A model generated the notes under the pieces. That model searched no databases. It had not been told where the DNA came from and worked only from the letters and a program-made list of their open reading frames with translations. A DNA stretch of 64,000 nt from Voacanga thouarsii (lineage: Eukaryota; Streptophyta; Magnoliopsida; Gentianales; Apocynaceae). The position numbers were made by a program, and so were the translations under genes. The stretch spans positions 1 to 64,000 of the forward strand of contig JANUWF010001625.1 of NCBI GenBank assembly GCA_026120185.1. The letters are read 5' to 3'. Below, in pieces: positions 1 through 10,854 of this stretch. The stretch's first letter is position 1, and every line of letters starts with the position of its first letter.

Positions 1-115
1 AAACTCATATCCAAAGCACATAGAAATCATATGAAAATATATTTAATTATGAAATAAAGTATGATATGCATCCCAACCCCCTTACTCTAAGGTTAGTTTT
101 GCCCGGGGTTTCACA
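1..115 (-). mobile_element. Tekay/Del-like LTR, terminal fragment cut by window edge
   Basis: Read on the minus strand this starts TGTGAAACCCC and matches the first ~115 bases of the LTRs at 14290, 23960, 54310 and 58996, with scattered substitutions and small indels. The LTR terminus is therefore at 115 and the rest lies upstream of the window. The bases after it (AACCC) could be one half of a TSD, but the partner is not visible. It is too short to tell whether this is a solo LTR or part of a complete element. Confidence 0.85.
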
Positions 116-449
116 AACCCACTTCTATAGGTATTCCGTTGGTACATTAGCGGGAACAACATTCCCTCCCTATTACCAACAAATTACCATCCGACATAGT
201 TACCAACCACTTATATTTTGTTGGTAATCAGTTGGTAAATATTTTCCCGCCCGTTTACCAACACATTACCAACCGACTACTAATAGCAAAATCACCAATA
301 GAATACACAGTTGGTAATTTGTTAGTAAGTAACTAAAATGCAACACATTCCACATTTGTCGGGAATTTGTTGGTAATTTGTTGGTAATTACCAACCAAAC
401 TTGGTTTGTTAGGAATGGTCTATTGGTAATCAGCCTTTTTCTAGTAGTC
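116..449. mobile_element. CACTA-type DNA transposon relic with subterminal repeats
   Basis: The stretch is packed with TTACCAAC / GTTGGTAA motifs in both orientations, the style of subterminal repeats of plant CACTA (En/Spm) elements. Its right edge, 434-449, reads on the minus strand as ACTACTAGAAAAAGG, which is the plant CACTA terminus less its first base (the expected leading C-A is degenerate). No matching left terminus is visible and there is no transposase, so this is a truncated, non-autonomous remnant. It abuts the LTR fragment on the left and gypsy RT sequence on the right. Confidence 0.55.
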
Positions 450-1176
450 CAAGTCTTATATGGATCATTTGAATAATCTTCAATGTATGCCTGTTGCTAT
501 TTGAAGAGAGAGATTGTATGCTAATTTAGATAAAATGCTATTTCTGTTTGGAGAGGATTACATTTCTTGGGTATATTGTGACTGCCAAGACAATCGAGAT
601 TGATGAGGAAAAAGTTATAGCCATCCAAGATTAGCCCACCCCTACCACCATTACCCAAGTCTGTAGTTTCTATGGGCTAGCTAGCTTCTAGAGGAGGTTC
701 ATCAAAAATATCAACTCTGTAGCAGCCTCTCTAACCGAAGTAGTGAAAAAAAATATGCGATTTAGGTGGGAGGAAGCCTAAGAAAAACTATTCCAAGGCC
801 ACAAAGACCAATTAATCCAATCTCCAATTCTCATCCTATCTAACTTTGATAAGGCATTTAGGATAAAGTGTGATATAAGTGGGGTACGGATAGGAGCGGT
901 TTGACCCAAGATCGAAAGCCTATTCCTTAATTTAGTGAGAAATAGTCTAGGGCAGCCCGCAATTGCTCCACGTATGACCAAGAACTCTTTGTTTTGATTA
1001 GGACCCTAGAGTTTTGGCAACATTATCTATTACTAAGAGAGTTTGTGATTCATACCGACCGTCAGACCCTAAAACACCTCAAAAGCTAACAAAATCTGAA
1101 TAAGAGGCGTGCAAGGTAGATAGAGTTCATTGGAACATTTTCTTATGTTATTCAATACAAAAAGGGTAAAGAGAAT
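450..1176 (+). pseudogene. Ty3/gypsy RT C-terminus and RNase H (decayed)
   Basis: Conceptual translation across stops and frameshifts gives the end of a gypsy reverse transcriptase (FLGYIV-like segment near 565, then a GLASF-RRFIK segment near 675-705), followed by RNase H motifs: a CDISG motif near 870, FVIHTD near 1035-1055, and the KGKENVVA end of RNase H around 1165. It is the upstream part of the same polyprotein as the integrase blocks that follow, on the same strand. The N-terminal RT, protease and gag are missing, having been replaced by the CACTA relic and the LTR fragment. Several in-frame stops make it non-coding now. The wording of the domains resembles plant chromovirus pol, but the lineage was not tested. 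Confidence 0.8.
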
Positions 1177-1539
1177 GTGGTTGCGGAAGCACGATCTCGA
1201 AATTATGTGCTTTTATATTCTTTACAGGCTAAACTTCTTGGTTTTGAATTAGTGAAAGAATTGTATGAAAATGATGAGGAGTTTGGGGATATTTTTCGTT
1301 CTTGTGAAAAATATGCTTTTATCAAAGACTATAGGCAAGATGGTTATTTGTTTAGAGAGGTAAGGCTTTGTGTGCCCAGGGGCTTTATTGGGGAATTACT
1401 AGTTAAGGAGGCCCATAGTGGGAGATTAATAGGACATTTTAGTGTTGCAAAAATATTAGGCATACTTAAGGAACATCTTTTTTGGCAAAAAATGAGGAGG
1501 GATGGGGAGAAATATTATTCATCTTGCATAGTTTGCTGA
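1177..1539 (+). pseudogene. Ty3/gypsy RNase H end and integrase zinc-binding domain
   Basis: An open 120-residue stretch continuing the same pol. It starts at the last residues of RNase H (VAEARSR, equivalent to the usual V-A-D-A-L-S-R motif). It ends in an integrase HHCC zinc-binding domain: the histidines of EAHSGRLIGHF and the final cysteine pair CIVC. A stop follows immediately and the integrase core resumes in another open segment. There is no start codon context of its own; the apparent methionine start is only where the frame is open. Known role of the domain: binding viral DNA ends in the integration complex. Confidence 0.8.
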
Positions 1540-1581
1540 AAGGACAAATCTAAATCACTCCCTTATGGCTAGTACACTCCT

Positions 1582-2113
1582 TTGCCCACTCCAAATACTC
1601 CATGGGTTTATATTTCAACAGACTTCATTTTGGGTTTAGCAAGAACCAATGGGGGGAGGAATTCTATATTTCTCATTGTTCATCGTTTCTCAAAGATGGC
1701 TAATTTTGTGCTTGTTCTGAGACGAATAATGCTTTCCATGTTGCAGATTTATTTTTTAATGAAAGGTGAGGATGCATGGGATTCCAAAGGCTGTTGTTTC
1801 GGATAGGGACATTAAGTTCCTTAGTCATTTTTGGAGAGTCTTATGGAACAAACTTGGCACTAACTTTTTATTTTTCGCAACATGCCATCGTCAAACAGAT
1901 GGACAAATGGAACTGGTGAACTTGACACTCACTAAACTCTTGAAAACTATCATCAAGAAGTTCTTAAAGAATTGGGAAAAATGTTTGCCACAAATTGAAT
2001 TTTCATACAATCGAGCTATGTATTCTACTACTTCCTATTCTCCATTGGAAATTGTACATAGTTTTAATCCCCTAACTCATTTAGATTCGGTTCCTTTGTC
2101 TCTTGGTGAATGA
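1582..2113 (+). pseudogene. Ty3/gypsy integrase catalytic core (two frames)
   Basis: Two overlapping open segments (1582-1806 and 1766-2113) give a DDE integrase core. The first aspartate is in the STDF motif of the first segment; the second is in VSDRD and the glutamate is in DGQME of the second. A frameshift around 1760-1800 separates them. The core continues to PLEIVHSFNP near 2060 and then a stop at 2111. The downstream C-terminal domain was displaced by an inserted copia LTR (2134-3442) and resumes at 3443. All three catalytic acidic residues are still readable although the gene is broken. Confidence 0.8.
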
Positions 2114-2133
2114 GTGAACCTTGATGGAGCCAG

Positions 2134-3442
2134 TGTTAGGGATATGCCCTAGAGTTAATTTGTACTTATATTATTGTCGTTATGTATTATGTAATAATAT
2201 GAGGCATTTCTTTCCATGAATGGTGCATTTAGTTTTGTGGTCATCAAGTATGTGACTTGATAGTAAACCTTACAATCAATACAATGACTATTCTTAAACT
2301 GTCCCTGATCGATTATTATTAGTGGAATAATAATAAATTAAGATTAATATATTTGTGACTTGATGGCTATGTTTTACTGGTCATGGATGTATATGATATC
2401 AAGTCAAAACATAAATAAATGCTAGAGAACATTGTATTAGACATGACCCACAGTGAGAGTACTTCATGGAACATGTCATAAGTACTTTTTAGCCATAATA
2501 ATATTAAAAGGCAGTTGACTTGAATTCATCATAGTTTCCTACTTGATAATTTCTATATTTTTACATTGTCTAAAGTTGTCTTTAACCAAATAATAAATTA
2601 GACTACTGTTGGATATAGAATAAATCAAGGAGAGGAATATGATTAATAGTGAAAGAATTTATCCCTCTTAATTATGGAAGAGATATACATGGGCTTCTTG
2701 ATAAGTTAGACTGTTAAAATGCATAGCCGTGTTCAAATATATCAATCTAAGATTTTGATATCATTTGTTTGAACAGTCTCCTATGAGATCAAGAAATAAT
2801 TGATTAAGCGTAATAAGGATTACTTACTCCATGCCTTATGCTTAATTTGGATATTGTGTGACAAAATGACTAAATATAAAATTATGGTTTGGTTCAAAGA
2901 GATCACCAATCTTCATTTAACTTGGATAGTTATAATGTTTTGCTAGAAATCGCTTATAACTTGTGGGCTATTTAAATATGATTTGGGCACACTGTCAGTG
3001 TCAAATGAACATATAGGGTCACACAACAAGCGAACTTGTTAAGTTATTTTTCTAGTAATTAGGTTCGATGAATCTGAAAATATGTCTAAGTTAATCGAAC
3101 CTAGAAAATTTATCAGATACAATGAATCTGGAAATATATCCATATTTGATGTATTTGGATGATGTCCAGATTGTAAGAATCTGACTCAGTAAATTAGTTA
3201 GTTAAATTACCAAGATAATGGAAAAATCTTATTATATCAGTTTTAATTTAATTTAAATTTAAAATAAAATATGATAAAAATATTATCAGAGTTGGACTCT
3301 AAGAGGTTCGGATGGGTTTTAAGAAAACTCTAGCTATTTTTCTGATACATACGGTGAACTAACTCGCTACCCTGAGAGTGCTAGTGCTTATAGTTTGAGA
3401 GGCTTATTTTTTTTGTGAATAGAGGCACGAATATTTTAATAG
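2134..3442 (+). mobile_element. Copia LTR, family A, truncated with rearranged end
   Basis: Begins TGTTAGGGATATGCCCTAGAG, matching the start of the solo LTR at 30298, and follows that LTR for about 1.2 kb in the same orientation. From about 3345 to 3442 the sequence instead matches the reverse complement of a segment near the LTR's 3' end (compare 11050-11150 and 31540-31620). The terminal ...CCAACA is missing. The flanks are gypsy integrase sequence on both sides, so this is an insertion into the gypsy pol. I could not find a convincing TSD, as expected if the right end has been rearranged. Confidence 0.8.
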
Positions 3443-4075
3443 CTAGGAAGGTAGAATTAGAAAAGACTCTCCATAAAAAGGTTAAGGCTACCATTGAGAG
3501 GCATAATCAAGAGCTCGCCTTCAAGCACAATCATGGAAGGAAAAATGTGTGTTCTGAGCTCAGAGATTAGGTATGGGTACACCTCCCCAAAGAGAGGTTT
3601 CCAACTCAAAGAAAAAGTAAGGTAGATCCAAGAGGAGATGGCCCCTTCAAAGTTATTGCAAAAGTTGGAGACAACGCCTATAAGATAGATTTACCCAGTG
3701 AGTAAAACGTTAGCGCCAGTTTTAATGTTAGTGATCTTTCCCCATTTGATGTAGGTGATGGTATAAATTTGAAGATGGATAGTTTCCAAGAAAGGGGAGA
3801 TGGTGAGACTCCGCATCATTATGGAGGACAAGCACAAGTGGTGAGAGACACGACACAAGGGCTAATGACGAGGGCGAGGACAAAGTGATTCCAATGAGGG
3901 CTCCAAGCATTATGAAACCCAACTTGAAGGTGGAAGTTTCTTGGAAGGCAACTGATGTTATAAAGGAGCTTAATTTACTGATAATTGATGAAGAATAGCA
4001 AGAGAAAACTAAGGAAGATGAGAAGGAAGCTAAGGAGATTGAATAAGGTAGAACGAGCATGAAATTGAGTACCAT
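3443..4075 (+). pseudogene. Ty3/gypsy integrase C-terminal region and pol tail
   Basis: Resumes the pol interrupted by the copia LTR. The translation contains the conserved VWVHLPKERFP block near 3570-3605, DPRGDGPFKVI near 3628-3660, NAYKIDLP near 3675-3697 and FNVSDLSPFD near 3720-3752, the familiar integrase C-terminal tail of plant gypsy elements. A TRARTK segment near 3868-3887 corresponds to the usual basic end of this polyprotein. Stops (for example near 3569 and 3700) interrupt it. No chromodomain is visible. The antisense 115-residue frame across 3728-4075 is a shadow. Confidence 0.8.
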
Positions 4076-4082
4076 CGGCTAA

Positions 4083-4136
4083 ATAGAATGCAGCCAGCGT
4101 CGAATCCATTGGCATACCTGATACCGGCCCAGTTCT
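4083..4136. repeat. GC-rich patch shared with 29326-29385
   Basis: This patch (starting AGAATGCAGCC and containing GGCATACCTGATACCGGCCC) aligns with the sequence just right of the copia-B block (AGAATGCAGCC ... GGCATAACCGATGCCGGCTC). It stands out by base composition from its AT-rich neighbours. It is probably non-coding sequence of the gypsy element broken by copia B, now present on both sides of that insertion. It is too long to be a TSD. Confidence 0.5.
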
Positions 4137-5940
4137 AGTTGATGTTCTCTAAGCACGGAGTGTAGATTGAAAATGAAAAACAGAGGAAACATGCTGTGCG
4201 GAAACGAAAAAAAACAGAGGCAAAAAATAATGAAGAACAACATCTCGGAAGCATTTAATCAATACCTCTGTGTGCCTTAAGCCTCTTTGGCTGTGAAGAG
4301 ATCGACAGAACAATAGGGATAGTTCCTTCTAGCCTACTTGTTGAAGCCTCCGGTTGAAATCCCGCTAACCTCCTACTTCGCCTTGTTTGCATGAATGCCA
4401 GAGCTTTCCGGATCTCGGAATATTCCATTGCCTCAATCCTTGTTGGTGAAACAAAAGACGAGGAGGAGTGGTCTCAATGTTCTTAATTCTTTGCTATTTG
4501 ATTAGCAATATCAAGAACAAAGGCAGAGAGAAGAAGTCACGAGAGAGAGAGAGCAAAAAATAACCAAATGGCTTGTTCTTTTCTTTCATAGAGATGTGAG
4601 TCTCTCTTGCAATATCCACGGTATTGAATATCTGATAACAATATCTCCGGGGATATGATATTTCAAACACTCAGATATTATCAGCAAAGTGAGTTTGGCT
4701 TAGCCTTAAACTCTTCTGAACCGTATCTGGAAAACCCCTATGGTCTAGGCTATTGGGCCAAAATAATATTTATTATTTTTCTTTGACCCAAAAAGCCCAA
4801 AATAATAAACATTAATTACTTATTTCCTGGGCTTATAGAAATAACTCAATAAATAATTAATGAGCCCGAATGAGCCAAAAATAATTAAACATTAATTATT
4901 TATTTCCTGGGCTTATAGAAATAACCTAATAAATAATTAAACAAGCGTTTTTCCATCTAATTTAAGCCTAGGTTAATTTTTTAATTATTCAAACTGGACA
5001 TTAGCCCTAAATAATTAAATAATCAATTAAACTAGATAATAAATTTCTCTCAACTTCTTTTTTTTATTTTTATTCCAGTCTAATAATAAATTAGACTTCC
5101 TGAAAAAAATAAAATCATCTTTAACTAAGACCAATTCCTAAACCTAAAATTAATTAGGACTTACGGGCTATTCCGAGGACCAAAATGACACATCGCCGTG
5201 ACTACTAAAATGACCAAAATACCCATGCTATATAAATAGCAGTATTTTGCATTTTAAATATTTTGTATTGTCACCACAAGGAAATATTGACCCCAAGGAC
5301 AATGCTGTGTTAGCAAAGTCTCCGACCTACAGGTGAAATGACTAAAATACCCCTCTACACATCGCCGTACATTTAGAGAGGAAGATGTGTACTAACACCT
5401 CTCTAAATGATATCTACCATCCTTAGGCTTCTAGTCCAATGATCCACGACTTCTTGAAGTGTTTCCACTTTCCAAGGGAGCTACCCTAAAGCAAACATCC
5501 AAGTCATGTTTCCCAGGGCTCTGGACATTTAGATCATTCATACAACCACAATGGGTGATATTATATAGAAACTATCTTGTACAAGTCTGTCTTAACTAAC
5601 TGGTCACACATACCCAACTTGCAAGTATATTGGTCCTACGATAGAACCTCAACTATAGCATATCACAGTACATGCTTCCAGATTCGTCAGACTACCAACT
5701 CATACTCAAGTCATAGAGTACTAGTCCACGCTGTAGCAGTAGTAGTCTAGGTTTCTACCAAATAGTACTTTAAGAAACCTATAATAACCCGCCTTATATA
5801 AAGGATTTTCGTAGGGTATACTTATTTAAAATAAGAATAAATATAAAAGGAATTAATGATATATTTTCCTTTTTCTATTATTAATAGTATTATTAAGGCC
5901 ACAAATTAGTAATATTATTAATATTATTATTACTATTATT

Positions 5941-5960
5941 TTATATATATATATATATAT
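5941..5960. repeat. (TA)n microsatellite
   Basis: About ten TA units in an AT-rich stretch near the 5' end of the 3.7-kb solo LTR. Confidence 0.9.
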
Positions 5961-6500
5961 GTATATGTATATATTTTATTTTTCTATAACCCTTACTATT
6001 ATTTTATATTTATTACTTGATACCAAAGTCTCTTGGCAATATTAAATTATAATATTATTATACTCAATTTTTTATACTACTTTATTACATCACTATTATT
6101 TTTATACATATAAATAATATAATTAATGTCCTAAATATCTTAGCTATATTCATATTATATAAAAAGATATTTTAGGGGGCCTACAAGAAATAAATGAAGA
6201 TGGCCCACAATCATGATATTTTTGACCAAGTTAGACCACACTTTGACTTCATTTGACCAAGATTAATTAAGTTAAACTAGGTTAGAGCAAGTTAATTATA
6301 ATTATGCATGGGCATGCAAGGTTAGCAAATATATTAGTCTTGAGATTTCTAGGGATTTCTACAAGCTTCTACATGATTCCAAAATCCTCTAGGATGTTCC
6401 ACAATCTTCTTTTAAGTTCTATGAAAGCCTAAAAGCTTCTAGAATGACCAACTCACCTTAGTTCCTTTTACCAAGACCAAAGTAAGATTAAGAAACAAAC

Positions 6501-6510
6501 TATATAAATA
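6501..6510 (+). promoter_or_regulatory. TATA box of the 3.7-kb LTR
   Basis: TATATAAATA followed by a GGGG run is a good plant TATA box. It lies ~720 bases into the LTR and is followed by purine-rich sequence with a GA microsatellite (6606-6629), which would be in the 5' untranslated leader. Orientation agrees with the LTR termini. Activity is inferred only. Confidence 0.6.
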
Positions 6511-6605
6511 GGGGCAAGGGGAGAAGATATCGGCCAAGAGAGAAAGCTGGGAGAAGAGGAGAAAAATAGAAAAGTGAAGAGAGGAAAGGAAGAACAAAAG
6601 AAAGA

Positions 6606-6629
6606 TTGAGAGAGAGAGAGAGAGAGAGA
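6606..6629. repeat. (GA)n microsatellite
   Basis: Uninterrupted GA repeat about 100 bases downstream of the LTR TATA box. It gives rise to a serine/leucine-rich antisense frame that is not a gene. Confidence 0.9.
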
Positions 6630-7340
6630 TTTTTCAGCAGCAAGAAAAAGGAAAGAAAGAAGAACCAGCAGCAAGGAGAAGGAAAGGAAGGAATTGTTAC
6701 AGCTTTCCATTCAACTTGGAAAGGCAAGGGATCATTTTTTAAAAGCTAAGAGAGTGATACTAGAAGTTGGAAGTTATTTGCATATGAATTTGTTGATGTT
6801 AAGTAATGAAAATATTTTAATTTTGTGATGGTTGTTGGTTGATCGGTTGAGCTGATGATGAATTAAGCATGATTTTCAGTTCATTTAATGTATTTTGGAA
6901 TGATGATATGCTGAAAATTTGGAAAGGAAAAAGATAGAAATGATAAGGAATCTAGGACATCTATTCGATAGTAAAAAATAACTAGCCGGTGTTTTTTGGA
7001 AATATCAAAGGAAATCTGAGTAGGGGTGCCTGGAAATGAAGCATAACTAACCCTAAACATATCCTGGACTAGTTAGAAAGGATTTGGATCAGGTTGTGTG
7101 GGTTTTGGATGGCTAAGAAATCATGAATAGCAAGAATGATGAAAGCTGTCAAAATTTACTAGTTTGGTAAGCTTGGAATAATTAATTCGTTTGGATAAGA
7201 GAGAAGTGATGAGTATGAAAACCTGTTATAATACTGATATTGGGATGTTAAATGAAGGATTGAAGCCTTTAAATGTGGTAGGATATGTTGAAGAAACCAT
7301 AGGAATAAGTTAAAACAAGCTGGGCTTCTAAACTGTAATC

Positions 7341-7703
7341 TTGAACCTCCAACTCGAAACAGTAAGTTTAGCTGAAAATCTGTACAAAATGGAGAGAGGT
7401 TTGAATACCCTATGACCTGAAGTTGATAGAGAAATGTCCTAGGAGTATTTTGGAAGTAGTTTCACCTCATTTGGACCTGTATTGAAGGAGCTATGAACAA
7501 AACACTAGAAGATGACAAAACTGAACTCCAACCTTGAAACAGCGGAATTAACTGAAAAAGTGTACAAAATGGGATGGTTTACATGTCTTGTGACCTGGAA
7601 TTGATAGAGGGATATCTTAGGAATATTATGGAAGAAACCTCACCTTATTTGTACATATATTGAATAAGTTATGTGAAGAATAGTGGAGGATGGTAAAGCT
7701 GTA
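7341..7703 (+). repeat. ~180-bp tandem duplication inside the 3.7-kb LTR
   Basis: Two successive units, from about 7341 and 7521, share in order: a CTCCAAC..GAAACAG block, GTACAAAATGG, a TGACCTG.A.TTGATAGAG block, TTTCACCTCATTTG-like sequence and TATTGAA. They are clearly diverged (perhaps three-quarters identical by eye), so the duplication is old relative to the insertion. Confidence 0.7.
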
Positions 7704-8149
7704 AAACCAGAAAACCATCCAAATCATTAATCCATTTATTTCTTTAAGAAAATTATAGAAACCTTATTTGAACCATTCAGCATTTGAACCCATTGAGTAA
7801 TGATAAAGGGATAAAATAATGGTGTAGGTGAATCAAGTCGAGGGAACGCCTTTTACGACTATACGAGTGCCACTTCGACTTAATATACAAGGTGAGTCCC
7901 ATTGATTTCTAAACCTTTTTAACGGCTAGTGTGCTTTGATTTTCTATGAAATGCTATGTTTTATGCCATTTTGGAAATCCTTGAATATGTTTAAGGTTTA
8001 CATGAGCAACATTTGCTTTTATGCTATTTCGGGCTCGAATAAATTTCATATTCAGCTTGGAAACCTTCCTGGATGTTTAAAACACAAATTTTGTGAATTT
8101 AGTCCTTTTCGAATTAAATATTTGGGATTTCTAAAAAATGGTAAATTTT

Positions 8150-8375
8150 GGAATCGGGTATTTGGAGAATAATCCAAATATCCTTGTTGGAATATTTTAT
8201 GAAAAATCTTAGAACTCGGGTATTCGGTAAATGACCGAAATATCCTTATTGGAAGTTTTGTGAATATTTTTTAAATTGGGCAAGGGTAAAATGACCCGGA
8301 TACCCTCAAAAAGTCTTTTGGAATCTGGCATGGGTGAAATGACCCGAATACCCTTGGAAAATGACTTTTGTGATG
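8150..8375 (+). repeat. Tandem palindromic units in the 3.7-kb LTR
   Basis: Four units begin near 8150, 8212, 8273 and 8320. Each carries an imperfect inverted repeat of the form GGGTATTCGGT ... ACCGAAATATCC or GGGTGAAATGACCCGAATACCC-like. Spacing is about 62, 61 and 48 bases. They lie well downstream of the TATA box, so they would be transcribed. Confidence 0.7.
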
Positions 8376-9852
8376 AAGTACGGCCCCAAGCAATAGAAAA
8401 AAAATGTTTTGATTTGAAAATCCTGCGGGATCAGATGATCCTCTGGCCTGATCAGTCAAATGGGATTAGTATTGTTGCATCGAGTACTCAGCAAGGACTT
8501 TGATATTTGTACTAACTCATGCTAGAGATAGATGACCCCGAGTAACCTAATCAGTTCTGGGGATTGTCTTACTCCAAACAGGGCGATAGGACATTGAGAT
8601 GAGTCGTCCTTAGCTAGCCGTTATGAGCCCGGCAATTGCCTATTGATTGTGATGGTGGGTTGTTCACATGATACCGAGTGGGGACACTTGGTGTGTTCAA
8701 TCCCTTGCCACCTCGATGGTGATTGATGTCAGGATTAGGACTGCTGGCTTATGGTGGCAAGTAAAAGATCCCTAAGTACACGGTGAGGTACATTTGTATG
8801 CTGCTCACCCTTCCGACATAACACAGGTGACGTGCTGTAAGACGCAGTCCCTGCACAAGAGACCGTGTGGCCGAAAGCGAAGTTCCTTGAACTTTGCACG
8901 CGGGTCGCACTTCTAAATGGGGAAGAACCCGCATTTATTGAATTAGGGGCCATGTGTTTGGAAGCCATTGTTTTTCAAAAGTACATGATAGATTGAACCT
9001 AAATTCATCAATTACTGTTGTTTTTCCTATTATAAAATTTATTTCAGCAAAGAAATTGAAAATTGACTTTCTCTTCTAAGTAAAACACTGGCACACACGG
9101 GACTCACTGAGTATACCACTCACACGCATGTTTGCCTTTTTTAGGGATTGGAGCTAAAGACTAATGACGGTACTGCCCGAACATTACCTCTAGCACTAGA
9201 TAGTGAATCTTTTACTACGATCAATGCACATAGACGATGAAATGATTTTCGCTTGTGTATTTTGGGAACCATAATGATGTATCTATCTTGACTCATATAA
9301 ATCTATATAATAAAGGAGCATGTTTTATATATTACTTAAGTTTCGATTTTTTTTTTTTACCTGCTTATTTTAAGTTCAATTCGTTATAAAGACCCCTAGC
9401 CTGAGATTTCAGACAGGGCAACATCCCACCTAAACCCGGCCCACTACAACAAGGTAAAAATATATGGGGTGTTACAAAACCACCACTACAGGTCCTATTC
9501 TACGTTTTCGAAATACGCTTATGTCATGAAGTGAATGGACTACTCAATGGCTAAAGGTAAGCCATTCTCCATTTGGAATTCATACCATAATAACCTAAAC
9601 ATGTTGAGATTCCCATTTTCATCCATAGGTTAAGAACAAATATTTATGTGTTAAATAACCCGTGACCCATACTTTACTGTGAAAGACTACCATTCACATG
9701 GATCACTTATTTAAACACAATGAGTCTTTTCCAAATGAAATTGTGCACAAATAAAATGTAAATTCACAAAAAATTTCTGAAAATAAATTCTTTTATTAAA
9801 ATATTCAATGTTTACATCAGAAACCTTGTCTAAGAGGGCATATTTTTCAACA

Positions 9853-10854
9853 ATCTCCCACTTGCACTCTAAGACTAAGTAAGTCCGTAGGTGCCCACCC
9901 CTATGGCATCTAAGTGTCTCTTGAAGACTCTCTCAGCAAATGGCTTAGTGAATTGATCTGCTAGATTGTTCTCTGAGGGAATCTGTTCCACCACGACTTC
10001 CCATCTCTGGATGAAATCCCGGATTAGGTGGTACTTCCTCTCGATGTGCTTCTCCTTCTTATGGTTCTTAGGTTCTTTGGTTTGCGATACTACTCCAGTG
10101 TTGTCGCAATACATCACAATCGACCTGTCCATATATGGCATGACTCCAAGTTCTGAAAGGAACTTTCAGAGCCAGACTACTTCCTTGGATGCCTCTAAAG
10201 CTACCACATAGCTTCCATGGTTGAGTCAGCAATGCAAGATTGCTTGATACTCCTCCATGAAATAGCTCTTCCTGACAAGGTGAAGATATATCTACTAGTG
10301 GATTTTCTCTCATTCTTATCCGCCTGGAAGTCTGAGTCTGTGTATCTTGTAGGAACTAAGTCATCAGCCTTGTAAACTAGCATATAATCTCTTGTTCCCT
10401 TGAGGTACTTGAGAATATACTTTACAATTTATCAATGAACCTCCCCAGGGTTTGACTGATATCTGCTAACCAAGCCTATGACAAAGCAGATATCTGGCCT
10501 AGTATATAGCATGGCGTACATGAGACTTCCCACAACCAAAGCATAGGGAATCCTACTCATTCTGTCTTTTTCTTCTTGAGACTTAGGACAGTCCCATGAA
10601 GAAAATGACAACTCGTGTCTACAAGGAATTAGAGCTGCTTTGCATGAGTCCATGTTGTACCTGGCCAGCATCTTGTCAATGTATACTGTTTGGGATAATC
10701 CTAACATTCTCTACTTCACATTTCTACGAAGTCTAATCCTGAGAATGTAATGGCTTCTCCCAAGTCCTTCATACTAAATTGACTAGACAGCTAAACATTT
10801 ATAGATGACAATGACCCTACATCATTTCCAATGAGTAGAATGTCATTCACATAC
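9853..10854 (-). pseudogene. Copia family B RT and RNase H (decayed)
   Basis: Minus-strand Ty1/copia pol C-terminus, next to its 3' LTR. 9875-10141 encodes the RNase H end with the conserved YCDNTG, KHIERKYHLIRD and NLADQFTKPF segments. 10201-10383 encodes an earlier RNase H part with DSDFQAD and STMEA. 10432-10707 encodes RT C-terminal sequence (YALVVGSLMYAML.TRPDIC). Traces of ILLIGNDVGSLSS and FSMKDLGEA lie at 10700-10850. Frameshifts separate the pieces. RT, integrase and gag upstream are absent because copia A sits at 10855 and a deletion removed the rest. Confidence 0.85.

Larger units (their letters stand above)
5780..9476 (+). mobile_element. Solo LTR, 3.7 kb, gypsy type, TSD AAACC
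   Basis: The host copia-B LTR is continuous in its paralogue at 28940-28965, which shows the empty site. Here the sequence between two copies of AAACC (5775-5779 and 9477-9481) is extra. It starts TATAATAACCCGCC (first G of TG changed) and ends GGGGTGTTACA. Its last ~70 bases resemble the ends of the 4.3-kb Tekay-like LTRs (GACAGGGCAACATCCC ... GGGGTGTTACA), so it is a related chromovirus family with a very long LTR. No internal domains are present. It contains a TATA box at 6501, a GA microsatellite, a ~180-bp tandem duplication (7341-7703) and a palindromic array (8150-8375). Short frames inside it have no recognisable product. Confidence 0.9.
4137..9852 (-). mobile_element. Copia family B, 3' LTR, split by a solo LTR
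   Basis: Copia LTR read on the minus strand, starting TGTTGAAAAATATGCCC at 9852 and ending near 4137, where the plus strand reads AGTTGATG (expected TGTTGATG, one change). Without the nested 3.7-kb LTR and one TSD copy it is about 2.0 kb. It is the 3' LTR because a polypurine tract (GCAAGTGGGAGAT on the minus strand, 9853-9865) and then RNase H follow directly. The part from 4467 on is repeated in the right-hand copy at 13682-14289 plus 28302-29324. The left boundary is inferred from the terminal inverted repeat and could be off by a few bases. Confidence 0.75.

Noticed and set aside
116..449. CRISPR-like repeat array
   Set aside because: The recurring GTTGGTAA motifs occur in both orientations without regular spacers; they are CACTA-type subterminal repeats in plant DNA.
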